Positions 1-12,758 of a stretch of 64,000 bases of DNA are shown here, one piece after another; the stretch's first letter is position 1, and each line of letters begins with the position of its first letter. Origin of the DNA: Palaemon carinicauda. Taxonomy: Eukaryota > Arthropoda > Malacostraca > Decapoda > Palaemonidae. Location of the stretch: the NCBI RefSeq assembly GCF_036898095.1, contig NC_090746.1:54423060-54487059 (forward strand), read 5' to 3'. A program made the position numbers and the translations under genes. The notes beneath the pieces are model-generated. The model saw only the letters and a program-made list of their open reading frames with translations, did no database searches and was not told the origin of the DNA.

Positions 1-243
1 AGTGCAGTAACCCCTTGGGTGAAGAATAATTATTTGGTAATCTCAAGTGTTGTCAGGTGTACGAGGACAGAGGAGAATATGTAAAGAATAGGCCAGATTA
101 TTCAGTGTATGTGTAGGCAAAGGGAAAATGAACCGTAACCAGAGGGAAGAATCCAATGTAGTAGTCTGGCCAGTCAAATGACCCCATAACTTTCTAGCAG
201 TAGTATCTCAAAGGGTGGCTGGTGCCCTGGCCAACCTATTACC
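1..243 (-). repeat. Composite interspersed repeat, part A, cut by window edge
   Basis: Reverse-complement copy of a segment that recurs at 3571, 27644 and 37553. Shared landmarks include the inverted forms of 'ggttggccagggcacc' and 'gagatactacc', and the 'ccaaggggttac' end. It carries no open frame. Seen directly by comparing copies; the family name is unknown to me. Confidence 0.75.
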
Positions 244-559
244 TATAAATTTTCTACAAAAGTAGAAAAATTAGTAAAAGTAGTTTAGATTTTATGGAAC
301 TGAAACTGTATTAGGAATTATAGCTGTAATATATAAATTATACAGAAAATTTCTTCATAAAATATTAACCTTGTTTCGGTTAATAAACATAACTATATTT
401 GAACCAACTATAGTGAAAAGACTAGACTAAAATTCCTCAATATACAAAACCAGATTTATGCAAAACAACTATTTTTCAGATTTACACAGAAAATCCTACT
501 CAAATTAACTACGCATGCCATGCAAGAATTTATGCCAGATACTGATCAATGTCCCAATT
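244..559. other. AT-rich, no feature seen
   Basis: Non-coding AT-rich DNA between a repeat fragment and a (TA)n array. I see nothing recognisable in it. Confidence 0.6.
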
Positions 560-564
560 ATATA

Positions 565-613
<49 letters not shown>
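560..613. repeat. (TA)n microsatellite
   Basis: Near-perfect TA dinucleotide array directly abutting the left end of the TIR element that follows. Open frames across it are artefacts of low complexity. Confidence 0.9.
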
Positions 614-614
<1 letters not shown>

Positions 615-616
<2 letters not shown>

Positions 617-1646
617 CGTATTTCCCATGTCATAAGACGCTACAAGTGGTAAGACGCACCCTTAAATTAGCAAAGCATTTTTTGGGGGAAAAAATTGAGA
701 TTTTACAATTCCAGGCGCCAATTCCTGGTCTGAAACTCTAGTGAGATTTTGTCTAGCACAGTAAATTTTCATATTTTAGGTATATTGGCAAATGCTCAGG
801 TTAATATTAGTTAGTTGAACACCAGTCATCCCAATTTATTTGCATAATAGATGAAACCACTGAAATCAGTCGTAGTTGCCACAATAACTACTTATTTAGT
901 GTTCCAAGTGTTGTTTACATAAAAGCAGTGTTGTCAAATGGTGTTAATCAAATTTTGGTAAAGAAGTAAAATTCCAGTAATATTTTCCAAATTTTATCAT
1001 ATAGCCTACACATTTTCTCATAAACTTAATTAGTGATCAAAGAAGTCTAGAAATTCCTCTAGGTGGACTACTTTTGCTACTGTATGTGACTCTAGGTCTA
1101 GTTTTCTGCTAACTTGGTAACACTGCACTCAGTGAAATTTTTTTTTCCCCAAGGTCGTAGTCAGCAACTGTTTGTTTGTATTATTTCGGAACACAGGCAA
1201 CAAAGTCATTATCAGAATACTGCTTTATTACAAAATATCAACAAAATATGAGAAAATAGATAAAATCAACAAAATATGAGAAAATAGATAAATACTGCAT
1301 AAACAACTAATATGTACTGTAATAGCGTCGTCTGCTAGGGGACCACTACACTAGTTGTTTGCTTGTAGAAGGGAGTTAGCGAGTCATCAGCTGATTACCA
1401 AAACAAATAACTTGCTATTACAGTATAATAAACAAAGCATATGAAAATATTTTTTTGTTATTACATAAGAATGATAATTGGTGGTTTATATTTTATGTCT
1501 GTTGAGTGAGTATTTGTAAGTGATTAGTTGGGTGTTTGAGGGTTGTCAAACTTCCCTATACAAATTTTTCCTAGTGTTAAGATGCAGGGTGATTTTTGGG
1601 GTAATTTTTCAGAAAAAGTTGCATTTTATGACATGGGAAATACGGT
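615..1646. mobile_element. Non-autonomous DNA transposon with terminal inverted repeats
   Basis: The left end reads ACCGTATTTCCCATGTCATA and the right end, from about 1621 to 1646, is its reverse complement. The element is about 1.03 kb and lacks a transposase frame. It is flanked on both sides by (TA)n arrays, so a TA target duplication cannot be told from the array. The superfamily is not assigned: TIRs beginning ACCGTATTT occur in several metazoan MITE families. The TIRs are seen directly; mobility is inferred. Confidence 0.65.
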
Positions 1647-1720
1647 ATATATATATATAAATAAATATATATATATATATTATATATATACATATATATA
1701 TATATATACATACATATACC
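1646..1720. repeat. (TA)n microsatellite, interrupted
   Basis: TA array with AAATA and CATA interruptions. It lies between the right end of the TIR element and the 3' tail of the minus-strand LINE, and part of it is probably the LINE's own (TATG)n tail. Confidence 0.85.
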
Positions 1721-1721
1721 A

Positions 1722-2945
1722 AGGAACTTCCCCAATTTCGGGGGGTAGCCGATATCAAACAAATGAAACAAAAAAGGGGACCTCTCCTCTCTACGTTCCT
1801 TCCAGCTTGACAAGGGACTCAAACGAGTTCGGCTGGTACTGCTAGGGTGACACAGCCCACCTTCCCCCGTTATCCACCACAGATGAAGCTTCATAACGCT
1901 TAATCCCCTACTGCTGCTACCACCGCGGTCATCCAAGGGACCGGAGGAAGCAGCAGGGCCTACCGGAACAGCGTCACAATCGCTCGCCATTCATTCCTAT
2001 TTCTAGCACGCTCTCTTGCCTCTCTCACATCTATCCTTCTATCACCCAGAACTTTCTTCACTCCATCCATCCACCCAAAACCTTGGCCTTCCTCTTGTAC
2101 TTCTCCCATCAACTCTTGCATTCATCACCTTCTTTAGCAGACAACCATTTTCCATTCTCTCAACATGGCCAAACCACCTCAACACATTCAAATCCACTCT
2201 TGCTGCTTACTCATTTCTTACACCCGTTCTCACACTTACTACTTTATTCCTAACCCTATCAACTCGAGATACACCATCTATACTCCTTAGACACTTCATC
2301 TCAAACACATTCAATTTCGGTCTCTCCGTCACTTTCATATACATATATGGACTGTGTCATCCTTTCTCACCAGTCTCTGGAGAATAAGCATACGATATAT
2401 TTTCATAACAACTGACATAAGCGTTATGCCTTTGCAATTATTGCAAGGTCTCCTTCTTTCGCTATTTTCACCAACACCCCTAACTCCAATTCATCAGGGT
2501 TTGCCTCTTCATGCCACATTCTACAAAATAATCTTGTAAGTAGTCTGGGAGTCACTTCATTTTTGGCCAGTATAATTTCGGCAGTTATTCCAATCGTATC
2601 CAGGAGCTTTCCATCTCTATAGCGTTTTGAGGATAGCTTCAACTTCAAACACTGAATTTGTTCATGGGTACATCAAGGTCTTCCTTCATAAGCTTCAGGT
2701 ATATCAATCAAATTATTCCCTTCATATCTCCTATTCATAACCTCACTAAAGTGTTCCATCCAACGTTGTTTTTCTTCAGCTTCTGTTATAACAGATCCAT
2801 CTCTTTTTTTGATAGGTATATGCTTCTTCTTTGCCCCATAGAGATTTCATTAATAATTTTATGAGCAATTCTTACACCATAGCCACAACATGAATTCATA
2901 GCTTTCTCAGCCTTATCTGCTTTATGAGACTTTAGTGTTTAAAAT
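1722..2945 (-). mobile_element. 5'-truncated, internally deleted LINE
   Basis: Minus-strand non-LTR retrotransposon remnant. The 3' UTR occupies about 1722-1959. It contains a stem of C-rich and G-rich runs around AAATT just before a TATG-type tail, and recurs at 30700-30905 and 35125-35357. Upstream on the same strand are pieces of a reverse transcriptase. RT text corresponding to the palm core is missing around 2345-2375. The clade was not determined; the C-terminal style is common to several LINE clades. Confidence 0.8.
1960..2945 (-). pseudogene. LINE reverse transcriptase fragments
   Basis: Conceptual minus-strand reading shows, from the N-side, 'TEAEEKQRWMEHFSEVMNR' (about 2700-2800), a 'KAPGYD' core motif, 'TPRLLTRLFCRMWHEE' and 'GVLVKI' (about 2430-2620). 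After a deletion come the C-terminal block 'LRWFGHVERM' and 'GRSTRGRPRF' (about 2050-2190) and a terminal 'EWRAIVTLFR' before a TAG at 1960-1962. These blocks are typical of LINE RTs from the upstream linker to the C-terminus. An in-frame TAA (about 2210), several frame changes and the missing catalytic core show it is dead. Confidence 0.8.
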
Positions 2946-3104
2946 AAGCAGAAGCAAGAGCAGAAGGAATATCTTCGTAGTTGTGGTAATCTTTTGAAAC
3001 AGCCCCTCAAAAGTTGAGCGTTATACATAATTATTCTTCACTTTTGTAACTAAATAATGTACAGTATAAATGTTTAAACACGTTTATACAAGACAGATCT
3101 ATTC

Positions 3105-3240
3105 TAATGTTACTGACCTTCAATTCATTTCATTTTTAAAAATTAATTACTTTCTTCACTGGGTTACTTTCCCTGCTGGAGCCCTGGGGCTTCTAGCAGC
3201 CTTGTTTTCTAACTAGGGTTGTAGCTTAGCTAGTAATAGT
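3105..3240 (+). repeat. Composite interspersed repeat, part B
   Basis: Matches 28547-28740 and 44761-45011. Shared text includes 'ccctgctggagccct' and the terminal 'gttgtagcttagctagtaa', which in other copies runs into a (TAA)n tail. Part B normally follows part A; here it stands alone. Confidence 0.75.
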
Positions 3241-3570
3241 CATAACTACATAGTTAAGGTTTTGCACAATGTATAAAGCTCATTCCTCCATAATAATCTT
3301 TTTTCAAACCAACATACTGCACAATTTCTACGCCATGTATCGGTCAAACTTCATTCTGATACCACATTTTTTCTTACATTTACTAGTATTACTTGGTAAC
3401 AGCATAAAATTTAAATGGGGCATTTTGTTTTATTTTGGTAACTTGAAGGAAGCCATTGTGTCATATGTTGGGGCCATACTAATTTGAGTCCAAGAAACAA
3501 AACAAGCAAAGCTAATAAAGTGACTGAAGACAGCGTTTCAAAATATACATAAAACCAAGAGCAGTATACA
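3241..3570. other. No feature seen
   Basis: AT-rich unique-looking DNA between part B and part A repeat copies. Short open frames here have no recognisable content. Confidence 0.5.
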
Positions 3571-4045
3571 GGTAGTAGGTTGGCTAAGGCACCAGCCACC
3601 TGTTGAGATACTACCACTAGAGTGTTATGGGGTCTTTAGACTCGCCAGACAGTACTACATTGGATCCTTTTCCCAGTTACTGTTAATTTTCCCTTTGCTA
3701 CACACACACACACCAAATAGTCTGGCCTATTCTCTAAATACACTCCTCTGTCTTCATACACCTGACAACACTGAGATTACTAAACAATTCTTCTTCACCC
3801 AAGGGGTTACTGCACTGCAATTGTTTGGTGATCACTTTCCTGTTGGTAAGGGTAGAAAAGACTGCTATGGTCAGCAGCTCTTCTATGAGAAAGACACTCC
3901 AAAATCAAAACCATTGTTCTCTATTCTTGGGTAGTGCCACAGCCTTTGTACCATGGTCTTCCACTGTCTTGGGTTAGTTTTCTCTTGCTTGAGGGTTCAC
4001 TCGGGCACACTATTCTATCTTATTTTTCTTCTTGTTTTGTTAAAA
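3571..4045 (+). repeat. Composite interspersed repeat, part A
   Basis: Begins 'ggtagtaggttggctaaggc' and ends near 'gttttgttaaaaattttt'. It is colinear with copies at 27644-28130 and 37553-37963. It contains a short (CA)n at about 3701. No coding potential is evident; the open frame at 3695-3934 is not conserved in the other copies. Confidence 0.8.
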
Positions 4046-5675
4046 ATTTTTGTGGTTTTTGCATGTATGTAACAAGGGGTGGGGGGTAGCGCACAGTAGA
4101 CTGAATTATAATTCTAGAATGCTATGATAAAGTTACCATGAAATACAAGCTACTGTTGAATGGAATGGAAAGCATAATGCATAGAGTCCAATAAAAATTA
4201 CACACAAAAATACAGTAATTATAGCCAGTAATTGTAACTACGAGGTGAGCTTTGCAAAATTCTAATCATTATTTTACCAAATTCAACAAAGCGAACATCC
4301 ATCCATACATAATCTCTCTCTCTCTCTCTCTCTCTCTACCAAATTCAACTAAGGGAATTTACTTGAACTATTAGGTCTTCGTCTTGCAAAATTTTTAATT
4401 AATTTGTTTGCTAGAAATTGTAAATATTCATATATTTTGATAAGTCATTGCATTACTTTTTATCATATAAATATCATGTGAGAGAAAACATTGTGAGCAA
4501 GGAATTATTGCTACATTTCCTTAGAATAAGTTTACAATTAATATTGAATTTAATAATAATGAAGAAAGACAGTTTTGAATATATTAGTTTTATTATTTTT
4601 CTATATTCTCTATCCTGAAGATCAGCAGCCTATACTACTGTTCTATATCGATAATGAACTTATAAATCTGAAGGTATATCTCCATGTACCAGCATACGGA
4701 ATACACATTTGAAAGTACTGTATATTTAAATTGTCCTTCCTTTTCCGATAATTTATATGGTTATTATTACTTATAGATTTTATGGTTATATATATTTTTA
4801 GAAGGCAATATTCATGGGCTGGGTGAGGGAGGGAAGGGGAGGGGAGGATGAGGGAAAATAATGAAGCAGCTCACAGATATGAATGACAATTATCGTTTAT
4901 ATGAGGAATTGTGAATTTAATTTAGAAATGCCCCAAGTGTAGTCATTTTGTTAATTTATAGGGGATTTCGGGAAAAATTGTACCAAATGTTTACATTCAC
5001 ATGAAATCTGCTGCAAATCCACTAACAATCATTAAAATTCTGCAAGATTTTCCACTATCCGCCACAGAACTTTGAAATCCATTAAAAAAGTTCTAATCTG
5101 CTAAATCTACCGATATTCCACTAACTAGGCAACACTGGTTAGCTGGTTCGCCTCCAAGACACTTTTCTAACAAAACAGCGTGAACCAGCTGAATCCCACT
5201 ACTGTACACTATGTATATACTGAACGAACACTTAAAGTAAATCCCCTTCTAGTTAATTTAATGGACACGTGCAACTTTAAAACTTCAGTCTTGGTTGATC
5301 AAATAAAGTAACTACTGTTCATAAACAAGAGTGTAATTACATTAGGCTGTACTAACATGCAGTAATAACTGCTAAGATTTAATAATTCTATACTAACAAT
5401 GACAAACTATTATTGTGCAGAAAAAATTAAACAGGATGTATACAGTGGAACATTTTCCCTGCTTTTCTAATCACATTTTGACTCAAGCATGCTAACATCA
5501 ATTGACTTTTTTCCTTCTAAAATAATAATGAAGTCATGGCAAACCCCACTGAACTGTAGTTACACTTTCGTAATAAAATGGGTAGAAAATTACCATCCAA
5601 GTTAAGTAAGACGACAACAAAATCCTAAAAAAATTCTAAACAATTATGAAAAAAATAGGTTGCATAAAAGAAAAT
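4046..5675. other. AT-rich DNA with one (CT)n microsatellite
   Basis: Contains a (CT)n tract at about 4313-4337 and otherwise AT-rich sequence without recognisable genes or repeat ends. Confidence 0.55.
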
Positions 5676-5710
5676 TCACAAATTTTTAAGTAATTTGTAT
5701 TTTTCCCAAC

Positions 5711-5894
5711 ATACTTACCTAGAACTACCTTCTTAGGAGTTACTGGTAACTCTACCTAACCGACCAGCTTTTTGTATAGTTTACCCTCTTCTCGTTTTCT
5801 ACGGGGTCAACCTCAGGCAGTGTGATACGTGCCCTGAGACGACCCGGGGTCGGGCAGCGTGGTAGCTCAGGTCGTCGACTCGTCAGTAAGTTTC
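5711..5894. repeat. DIRS element 1 left inverted terminal repeat
   Basis: About 180 bp, nearly identical to the reverse complement of 12575-12758. Landmarks are 'cttcttaggagttactgg', 'cctcaggcagtgtgatacg' and 'gtcagtaagtttc'. The extreme termini outside the ITRs differ between the two ends, as in other DIRS elements. Confidence 0.9.
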
Positions 5895-5955
5895 GTTGGA
5901 ACAGGTACTACTCAATCCTGCAGCTTCTCGGGGAAGGATGGGTGGGCTATAACCC

Positions 5956-6055
5956 GAAGGTAGTTCTAGGTAAGTATGTTAGGAAAAATACATATTACTT
6001 AAAAATTTGTGATTTGTTCCAACACGGTTACTTACCTAGAACTACCTTCTTAGGA
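5956..6055. repeat. DIRS element 1 internal complementary region (ICR)
   Basis: The first half, ending TTTGTGA at 6012, is the reverse complement of the left terminus from 5676. The second half, starting TTTGTTCC at 6013, is the reverse complement of the right terminus ending at 12773. In the DIRS model the ICR templates joining of the two cDNA ends before circularisation. Both matches are directly visible. Confidence 0.88.
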
Positions 6056-6397
6056 GACTTACACTTTAGGAGGTGGGAGTGTCCTGCAGGGATCAGAAGT
6101 CGACGGGGAAGCACGCGAGATAGGGAACCTCTAAGGAGGTCTTGGTTCCACGACCACTAGAAAACTGCACGAAAAGGGGAAACTATCCAAAAAAACTCAC
6201 TTTGTGCCTAATGGCTTACATTTTCAAAACCAACTCCGATACATGTCCTCTTGAAGGGCGCTCCTTTAAGTGACTAAGATCTTTTCAACATCTTCCTGGC
6301 CCAGACGGACCGGGGAAGGAAGGAAAGGGGGGTAAGGTTAAGGAAGGAACTAGTGTCTCTTGGCATTAACACCCCTGGTTACCCTGGGGCTATGACC

Positions 6398-7591
6398 TTA
6401 GATCTCTTGAAGGGCCGAAATGATTGGGCCAATGGAAAACCTGTCCAAGGATTTTCTCGAGCAATCTTTGAGATAGTGTTCCGTGAAGGTGGACTGTCTA
6501 GACCAGGTCCCATCCTTCAGGATCTTTCCCACAGCCATGTTTTCCTCGAAGGCCAGGGAGGTGCTCAGACCTCTAAAATCATGTGGCCTTGGTCTTTCTG
6601 GGAGAGGAGTCCCAGAAGCCTTGTAGGCCCTCTTTATCACCTGTCGCAGCCAGAAAGAGATATAGAGTTCTTCGAGACCGGTTTCTTCACCCGGCCTTTT
6701 GAGATGAATAAATTTTTTAATCTGAGGGCGGAAATTTTCGGTCCTCTCCAGATATTTTCTTACTGTTCTCACGGGACATAAGAGTAGATCCTTCTGGTTG
6801 TCGGAGCGAGGGATGGTTGGCACCGAAAAACTATCAAACCGAGGATCCCAACACGCCGGGTTCTGCGTCTTCGCCACAAAGCTAGGGACGAACCTAAAGG
6901 TAACTTCTCTCCACCCTTTGGAGTGTGAGACCTCGTAAGAGAGGCCGTGTAACTCGCTAACTCTTTGCGCCGAGGCCCGGGCTAAAAGAAGAGCTGTTTT
7001 AAGGGTGAGTTCTCTGTCTAGTACGTCCCTGAGAGGTTCGAAGGGTGGCTCTGACAGAACCTTAAGAACTCTGCCTAGGTCCCACTGCGGAACCCGTACC
7101 TCCTGGGGGGAACATGATTGTTCAAAACTGCGGATGAGCATAGAGATGTGCCTTGAGGCTCCCAAGTCAATGCCCCTAAGAAGGAAGACTTGAATAAGGA
7201 CTGCTCTAGCTCCTTTGATGGCCGGAATGGAAGAACCCACGTCGTCTCTCAGGTACACCAGAAAGTCTGCAATGTCCTGGATCGACGCCCCTAAGGGCCT
7301 GATGTTCTTGGACGCACACCACTTCACGAAGACTGCCCACTTTGCCTGGTAGACGACTGCCGAGGAACGCCGTAGATAACCCGACATCCTTGCCGCGGTT
7401 CTCGATGAGTATCCTTCTTTCTTCAGGGGCTTCTCGATAACCTCCATGCGTGAAGGCGGAGGGATCGAGGGTTTTCGTGCCACCTGTGAAAGTGAGGTTG
7501 ACGCAGGAGGTCTGGCCTGTTCGGAAGCGGCCAAGGAGGACGAAGAGCTAATTCTTTTAGGTCTGCGAACCAGTCTCTCTCCGGCCACCAT
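6398..7591 (-). CDS. DIRS tyrosine recombinase (YR), element 1
   Basis: A 397-residue frame. In DIRS retrotransposons YR integrates the circular cDNA, replacing an integrase. The catalytic domain shows Arg210 in 'ASAQRVSELHGLSY', the His337-x-x-Arg340 box in 'PHDFRGLSTSLAF', Trp363, and the nucleophile Tyr373 in 'TFTEHYL'. These are the R...HxxR...Y residues of tyrosine recombinases. The N-terminal half contains the 'VYQAKWAVFVKWC' helix block seen also in elements 2 and 3. The frame is uninterrupted. Its true start is uncertain because the same frame overlaps the end of pol. It is the only uninterrupted YR among the five copies. Confidence 0.9.
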   Translation of the reverse strand: MVAGERLVRRPKRISSSSSLAASEQARPPASTSLSQVARKPSIPPPSRMEVIEKPLKKEGYSSRTAARMSGYLRRSSAVVYQAKWAVFVKWCASKNIRPLGASIQDIADFLVYLRDDVGSSIPAIKGARAVLIQVFLLRGIDLGASRHISMLIRSFEQSCSPQEVRVPQWDLGRVLKVLSEPPFEPLRDVLDRELTLKTALLLARASAQRVSELHGLSYEVSHSKGWREVTFRFVPSFVAKTQNPACWDPRFDSFSVPTIPRSDNQKDLLLCPVRTVRKYLERTENFRPQIKKFIHLKRPGEETGLEELYISFWLRQVIKRAYKASGTPLPERPRPHDFRGLSTSLAFEENMAVGKILKDGTWSRQSTFTEHYLKDCSRKSLDRFSIGPIISALQEI

Positions 7592-7599
7592 GCCGCTAC

Positions 7600-9250
7600 C
7601 AAAGTCATCGACAGGTTGGACGACACTCTCACTCCGTTCAACACTTGTCCTCGAACGCTGCTGACAGGTCTGGGATCGGAGAACAGAACACGGGGAGTTG
7701 GGCGTTCAGACGTGTGGCGAATAAGTCTATCACTGGGGAGCCCCACATTAGGATGACTGCCTGAGCTACCTCCGGGTGTAGGGTCCACTCTGAACCTATC
7801 ACTTGACCCGCCCTGCTGAGGCCGTCGGCCATCACGTTCCTCTTTCCTGGGCTAAACCTTGCCGTCAGTTCTATTCCTTCTTCAGCCGCCCACTCTAACA
7901 GTTCCGTGGCTAGGGCGCATAGGACCCTTGACTTCATGCCTCCCTGTTTCTTTACCTACGGCACTACTGTGGCGTTGTCGCACAATAACGCCACAGTGTT
8001 TCCTCGCAGGAAGTGTACGAACTGTCGACACGCCCTCAGAACCGCTATCATCTCCAGGATGTTTATATGGAGAGACGCCTCCTCGCTGGACCACTGTCTT
8101 TTTGTCGATTCTCCTAGCAGGTGTGCTCCCCAACCCTCCTACGATACGTCCGTGAACAACAGCATCTCCGGGGGATCGGGGGCGAAGGGCATACCCTTCT
8201 CTGTGCTCGACCTGATGTTCCACCAAAGAAGGGTCTCTCTCGTCTTCGGGAGGACTGGGACTATTATGTGGGGCTCCTTGCCTTGGGTCCACGACTCCTT
8301 CAGATTCCACTGTACCGGGCGGAGCCTGAGCCTCCCTTGCGGTACTAATTTTTCCATCGTAAACAGATGACCCAGTAACTTCTGCCAGTCCTTGGCCCTC
8401 CTGGGTTGTCTGTCCCTGAGGGGAAAACTCTAACTAACTGGGTGTCCAGGACCATCCCCAAGTCAGTCATTCTGGTGCTGGGGACTAGTTGGGATTTCCC
8501 TAGGTTGACCGTGATCCCTAATACCCTGCAGAGGTCGAGCAACATAACGCCTTGCTCCTTCAGTTGTTCCCTTGAGGCAGAAAGAAGCAACCAGATGTCC
8601 AGGTACCTGAGTAGTCGTATGCCTTTCTCGTGTGCCCATACCGAGATCGTGGTGAACACCCTCGTGAACACTTGCGGGGCCGTCGAAAGGCCGAAGCACA
8701 GGGTTTTGAACTGCAGGACCCTGGACTCCCACTTGATTCTGAGGAACTTCCTGCTGGAGGGGTGCACGGGGATTTGAAAATAGGCATCCTTGAGGTCGAG
8801 AGACATGAGGAAATCCCCCTTCCTCAAGGCTGCTAGCACCGTCTTGGGGGTGTCCATTTTGAAGTCCGTCTTTGAGACGGATTTGTTGAGGGCTGAGAGA
8901 TCTATGACCGGCCTCCACCCTCCTGTCGATTCCTCCACAAGCAAGAGCCTGCTGAAGAAACCCGGGCCGGGGTTCTCCACTGTCTCCAAAGCTCCCTTGG
9001 CGATCATGGACGCTACTTCCTCTTGTAGTGCCGACCTCTTCAAGGGGTCCTTTGGAACCAGCCACTCAGCCCGATGGGCTGGGATGAGAGGGGGAGGCTC
9101 TTCTAGGAAAGGCAGTCTGTAGCCCTCTTTCAGGACCGTCACCGTCCAGGGATCCGGACCGAGATCCCGGCCCGCTTTCCCAAAATGTCTGAGGCATCCC
9201 CCTACTACGGGCTCCTGAAGGAGTAGGGGGCCTCTCTTCCTACCACCTCC
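7600..9250 (-). pseudogene. DIRS pol: RT, RNase H, methyltransferase-like, element 1
   Basis: The RT (8345-9142) has 'SLDLKDAYFQIPVH' and 'FGLSTAPQVF', but the catalytic box reads YLDIW (about 8591-8608) where elements 2 and 3 read YLDDW, so polymerisation is probably lost. A short deletion with frameshift near 8425 separates it from RNase H. RNase H is recognisable by 'LLFTDVS', 'DNATVV' and 'ADGLSR', and is broken by TAG codons near 8142 and 7960. The region after RNase H has 'VIDLFATRLNAQLPVFCS', resembling the Dam-like methyltransferase domain described in DIRS elements, and is frameshifted near 7650. Confidence 0.85.
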
Positions 9251-10211
9251 TGGAGGAGCGGCCAGAGCGACCTCTCCTAAGAGATACTGTAGGAGGGTCT
9301 GAAGGCTGACTGAGGGGCTTAGTTGGTCCTACGGGTGGTCTGCTGAGAGGTTTGAAGCCAAGGAGCTGACGGTGGATCTCTTCGAGGCAGCAAAGGGGCG
9401 GACTGGGAGGAGTGAGGGACGTCCTCTGAGGCTCTTCTAAACTCGGGCTTCCTCATGGGGGGGGGGGGGCTAAGGTCCGTGTCTCCCACTCTCCTCCCTT
9501 TCTCCATCGTATCCTCCACCAATTTGATGGGGAAAAAGTCGTTTCCCCACACGGAGGAATTCCTCAGTCTCCTAGCTTCTCTGTCAGGTAACTTCCACAC
9601 CAACTTGCTAAGGACAGTATCCCTCTTTCTAAGTACCCAGTTCGTAGCCATAGACAGGGACTGGGACGACAAAAACTTACAGGCCTTGCCTCCCGAACTA
9701 ACTATCTCCTTCAGCGTGGCCTGATTGTCTGGAAGGGAGAGGTCGTGGGACGCCTGAAACCCCACCAATTCGCAAGACCACCAATCCAACCAAGAGGACA
9801 CGGAGACAAGGTCCTGTGCCATGTCCTCCATCATAGAGGCTTCTGGGGGCCTCCGCCAGTCCTGCCATGTAACTATCTATTCTCTCCATCCCCAACTTCA
9901 CGTCCGGAGCAAGAGGGAGAGACAATGAAGGCTTTTGTTGTACAGGGTTGACGACCATTATGGACATTATGGAGCACGACCTTTGCTGCTGAGGGCTTAG
10001 GTTCATCTAATCGGTGGTGTCAACGCATTAGGGCCAGAACCTTACGGTAGGAGGAGATGATGCAGACGAGCACTCCCCTCCTTCCACCAGGGCGCCCGTC
10101 ACCAGTTCTTACGTACGGGGGTACTCCATGACGGTAGGAAAGGCAACGCTGGACTAGTCTGCCCGTGGTATGGGCTGCCCCGTGGGGACGAAGGTATCCG
10201 TCATGGGAGTA

Positions 10212-10959
<748 letters not shown>

Positions 10960-12417
10960 TACCTTGTTCCACGGGGGACTCCGTGGATGGGGGATCCATG
11001 CAGACCGACGGGCGCCCTTGGTGCTTTAGGAAGGCCTCCAAGGTGCCTGTTGTCGATGCTAAGCCTTCCTTCTTAAGATACCCGTGGTATGGGCTGCCCC
11101 GTGGGGACGAAGGTATCCGACATGTGAGTACTTTGTTCCACGGGGGACCCCGTGGATGGGGGATCCATGCGGACCGACGGGCGCCTTTGGTGCTTTAGGA
11201 AGGCCTCCAAGGTGCCCGTGGTCGACGCTAAGCCTTCCTTCATAAGATACCCTTGGTATGGGCTGCCCCGTGAGGACAAAGTATCCGTCATGGGAGTACC
11301 TTGTTCCACGGGGGACCCCATGGATGGGGGGATCCATGCGGACCGACGGGCGCCCATGGTGCTTTAGGAAGGCCTCCAAGGTGCCCGTGGTCGACGCTAA
11401 GCCTTACTTCACAAGATACCCGTGGTATGGGCTGCCCCGTGAGGACGAAGGTATCCGTCATGGGAGTACCTTGTTCCACGGGGGACCCGTGGATGGGGGG
11501 ATCCATGCGGACCGACGGGCGCCCTTGGTGCTTTAGGAAGGCCTCCAAGGTGCCCGTGGTCGACGCTAAGCCTTCCTTCATAAGACGTACGTCCTTCCTA
11601 AGGGAAGAAGAAGCGGAGGCCACCGTTGGGTTAGTCACTACACGGGGGGCCTGGTTCGAACCCTCTTGCCGGGCGACTGGTCTGAAGGAGGAGGTAGGAG
11701 GATGAGACACAGAAGGCGAGGCTCTAGGGAGCCACCCGGAAGCGGCCGCGGCTGTGGTAACCTTAAACAGCTCGCTCCGGGGCACTGTGATGTTCACCCA
11801 CTCCTTGGACTTGTTCTTCTTGTCTTTCTTCTTAGAGGAAACGTCCAAGACTGCGGGGGGAAATCCTCGACGTTTCCCAGGTGTGGGAGGCTGCAGAAAC
11901 ACGGGGGGTAGCGTCGACGAGGGAGCGATTGAAGTACCTGAAATAAGCATGATGCCGGGGAAGAATCCACACTTGGATGCCCCCACATAGGATCTTCCGA
12001 GGAGACAGAACCTGCGGGCACCAGGACCTCTCCTCCTACCCACACTCCCGTACTACTCTCAGGCCCCACACATGCCTGCCCCACACTAGACACTTCCCCC
12101 ACAGGAAAATCAGACTCTTGGGGAAGGGCAATGGGCCTCTTCCCCGCAACGGACTTAACTCGTCCCCTACTCTAAGTAGGGGAAGAGGGACGGGAGCTAC
12201 GGTCTGCCGAGACTTCTGGGGAATCCACAGGCGACGAGACACCGGATTCCTTAGGCGACTTCTTAGCCGCCTTCTTCTTCTTAGTCCCGAAGAGCATCCA
12301 CTGGATCTCACTCCAGTTAGGACACTCCGGGCACGTAGAGGCAGGGGAACACACTTTCCCCCTACACATGGCGCACAAGGAGTGGGGATCAATCTCAGGT
12401 TGATCCAAAATGCAACG

Positions 12418-12583
12418 CTAATATACCCAGAAACACAAGGATGCAAAGGGAAATTGAAAGGGAAACACGTGGGTAACACGCAGTAAGCACAAAGGATCGG
12501 GGGGGGGGGGGGGGGGGACACAGGGTCGCACAGGTAAGAGAGTGCGCGGCGAGATGTTGATCACAACGCGACCAGAAACTTAC
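12418..12583 (-). promoter_or_regulatory. Candidate 5' leader intron of DIRS element 1
   Basis: On the coding strand a GTAAGT donor (12583-12578) sits at the inner edge of the ITR. A pyrimidine-rich stretch ends in an AG just before the gag start region (12419-12418). The same arrangement occurs in element 2 (44565-44427) and element 3 (57716-57563). A run of 19 G at 12499-12517 lies inside. Splicing is inferred, not shown. Confidence 0.4.
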
Positions 12584-12758
12584 AGACGAGTCGACGACCT
12601 GAGCTAGCACGCTGCCCGACCCTGGGTCGTCTCAGGGCACGTATCACACTGCCTGAGGTTGACCCCGTAGAAAACGAGAAGAGGGTTAACTATACAATAA
12701 GCTGGTCGGTTAGGTAGAGTTACCAGTAACTCCTAAGAAGGTAGTTCTAGGTAAGTAA
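12575..12758. repeat. DIRS element 1 right inverted terminal repeat
   Basis: Reverse complement of 5711-5894 with few differences. On the coding strand this is the upstream end and probably carries the promoter. No core promoter motif could be assigned. Confidence 0.9.

Noticed and set aside
8463..9065. 200-codon frame overlapping RT in element 1 (and 41541-42215 in element 2)
   Set aside because: These are other-frame translations of the RT gene, kept open by GC-rich codon usage.
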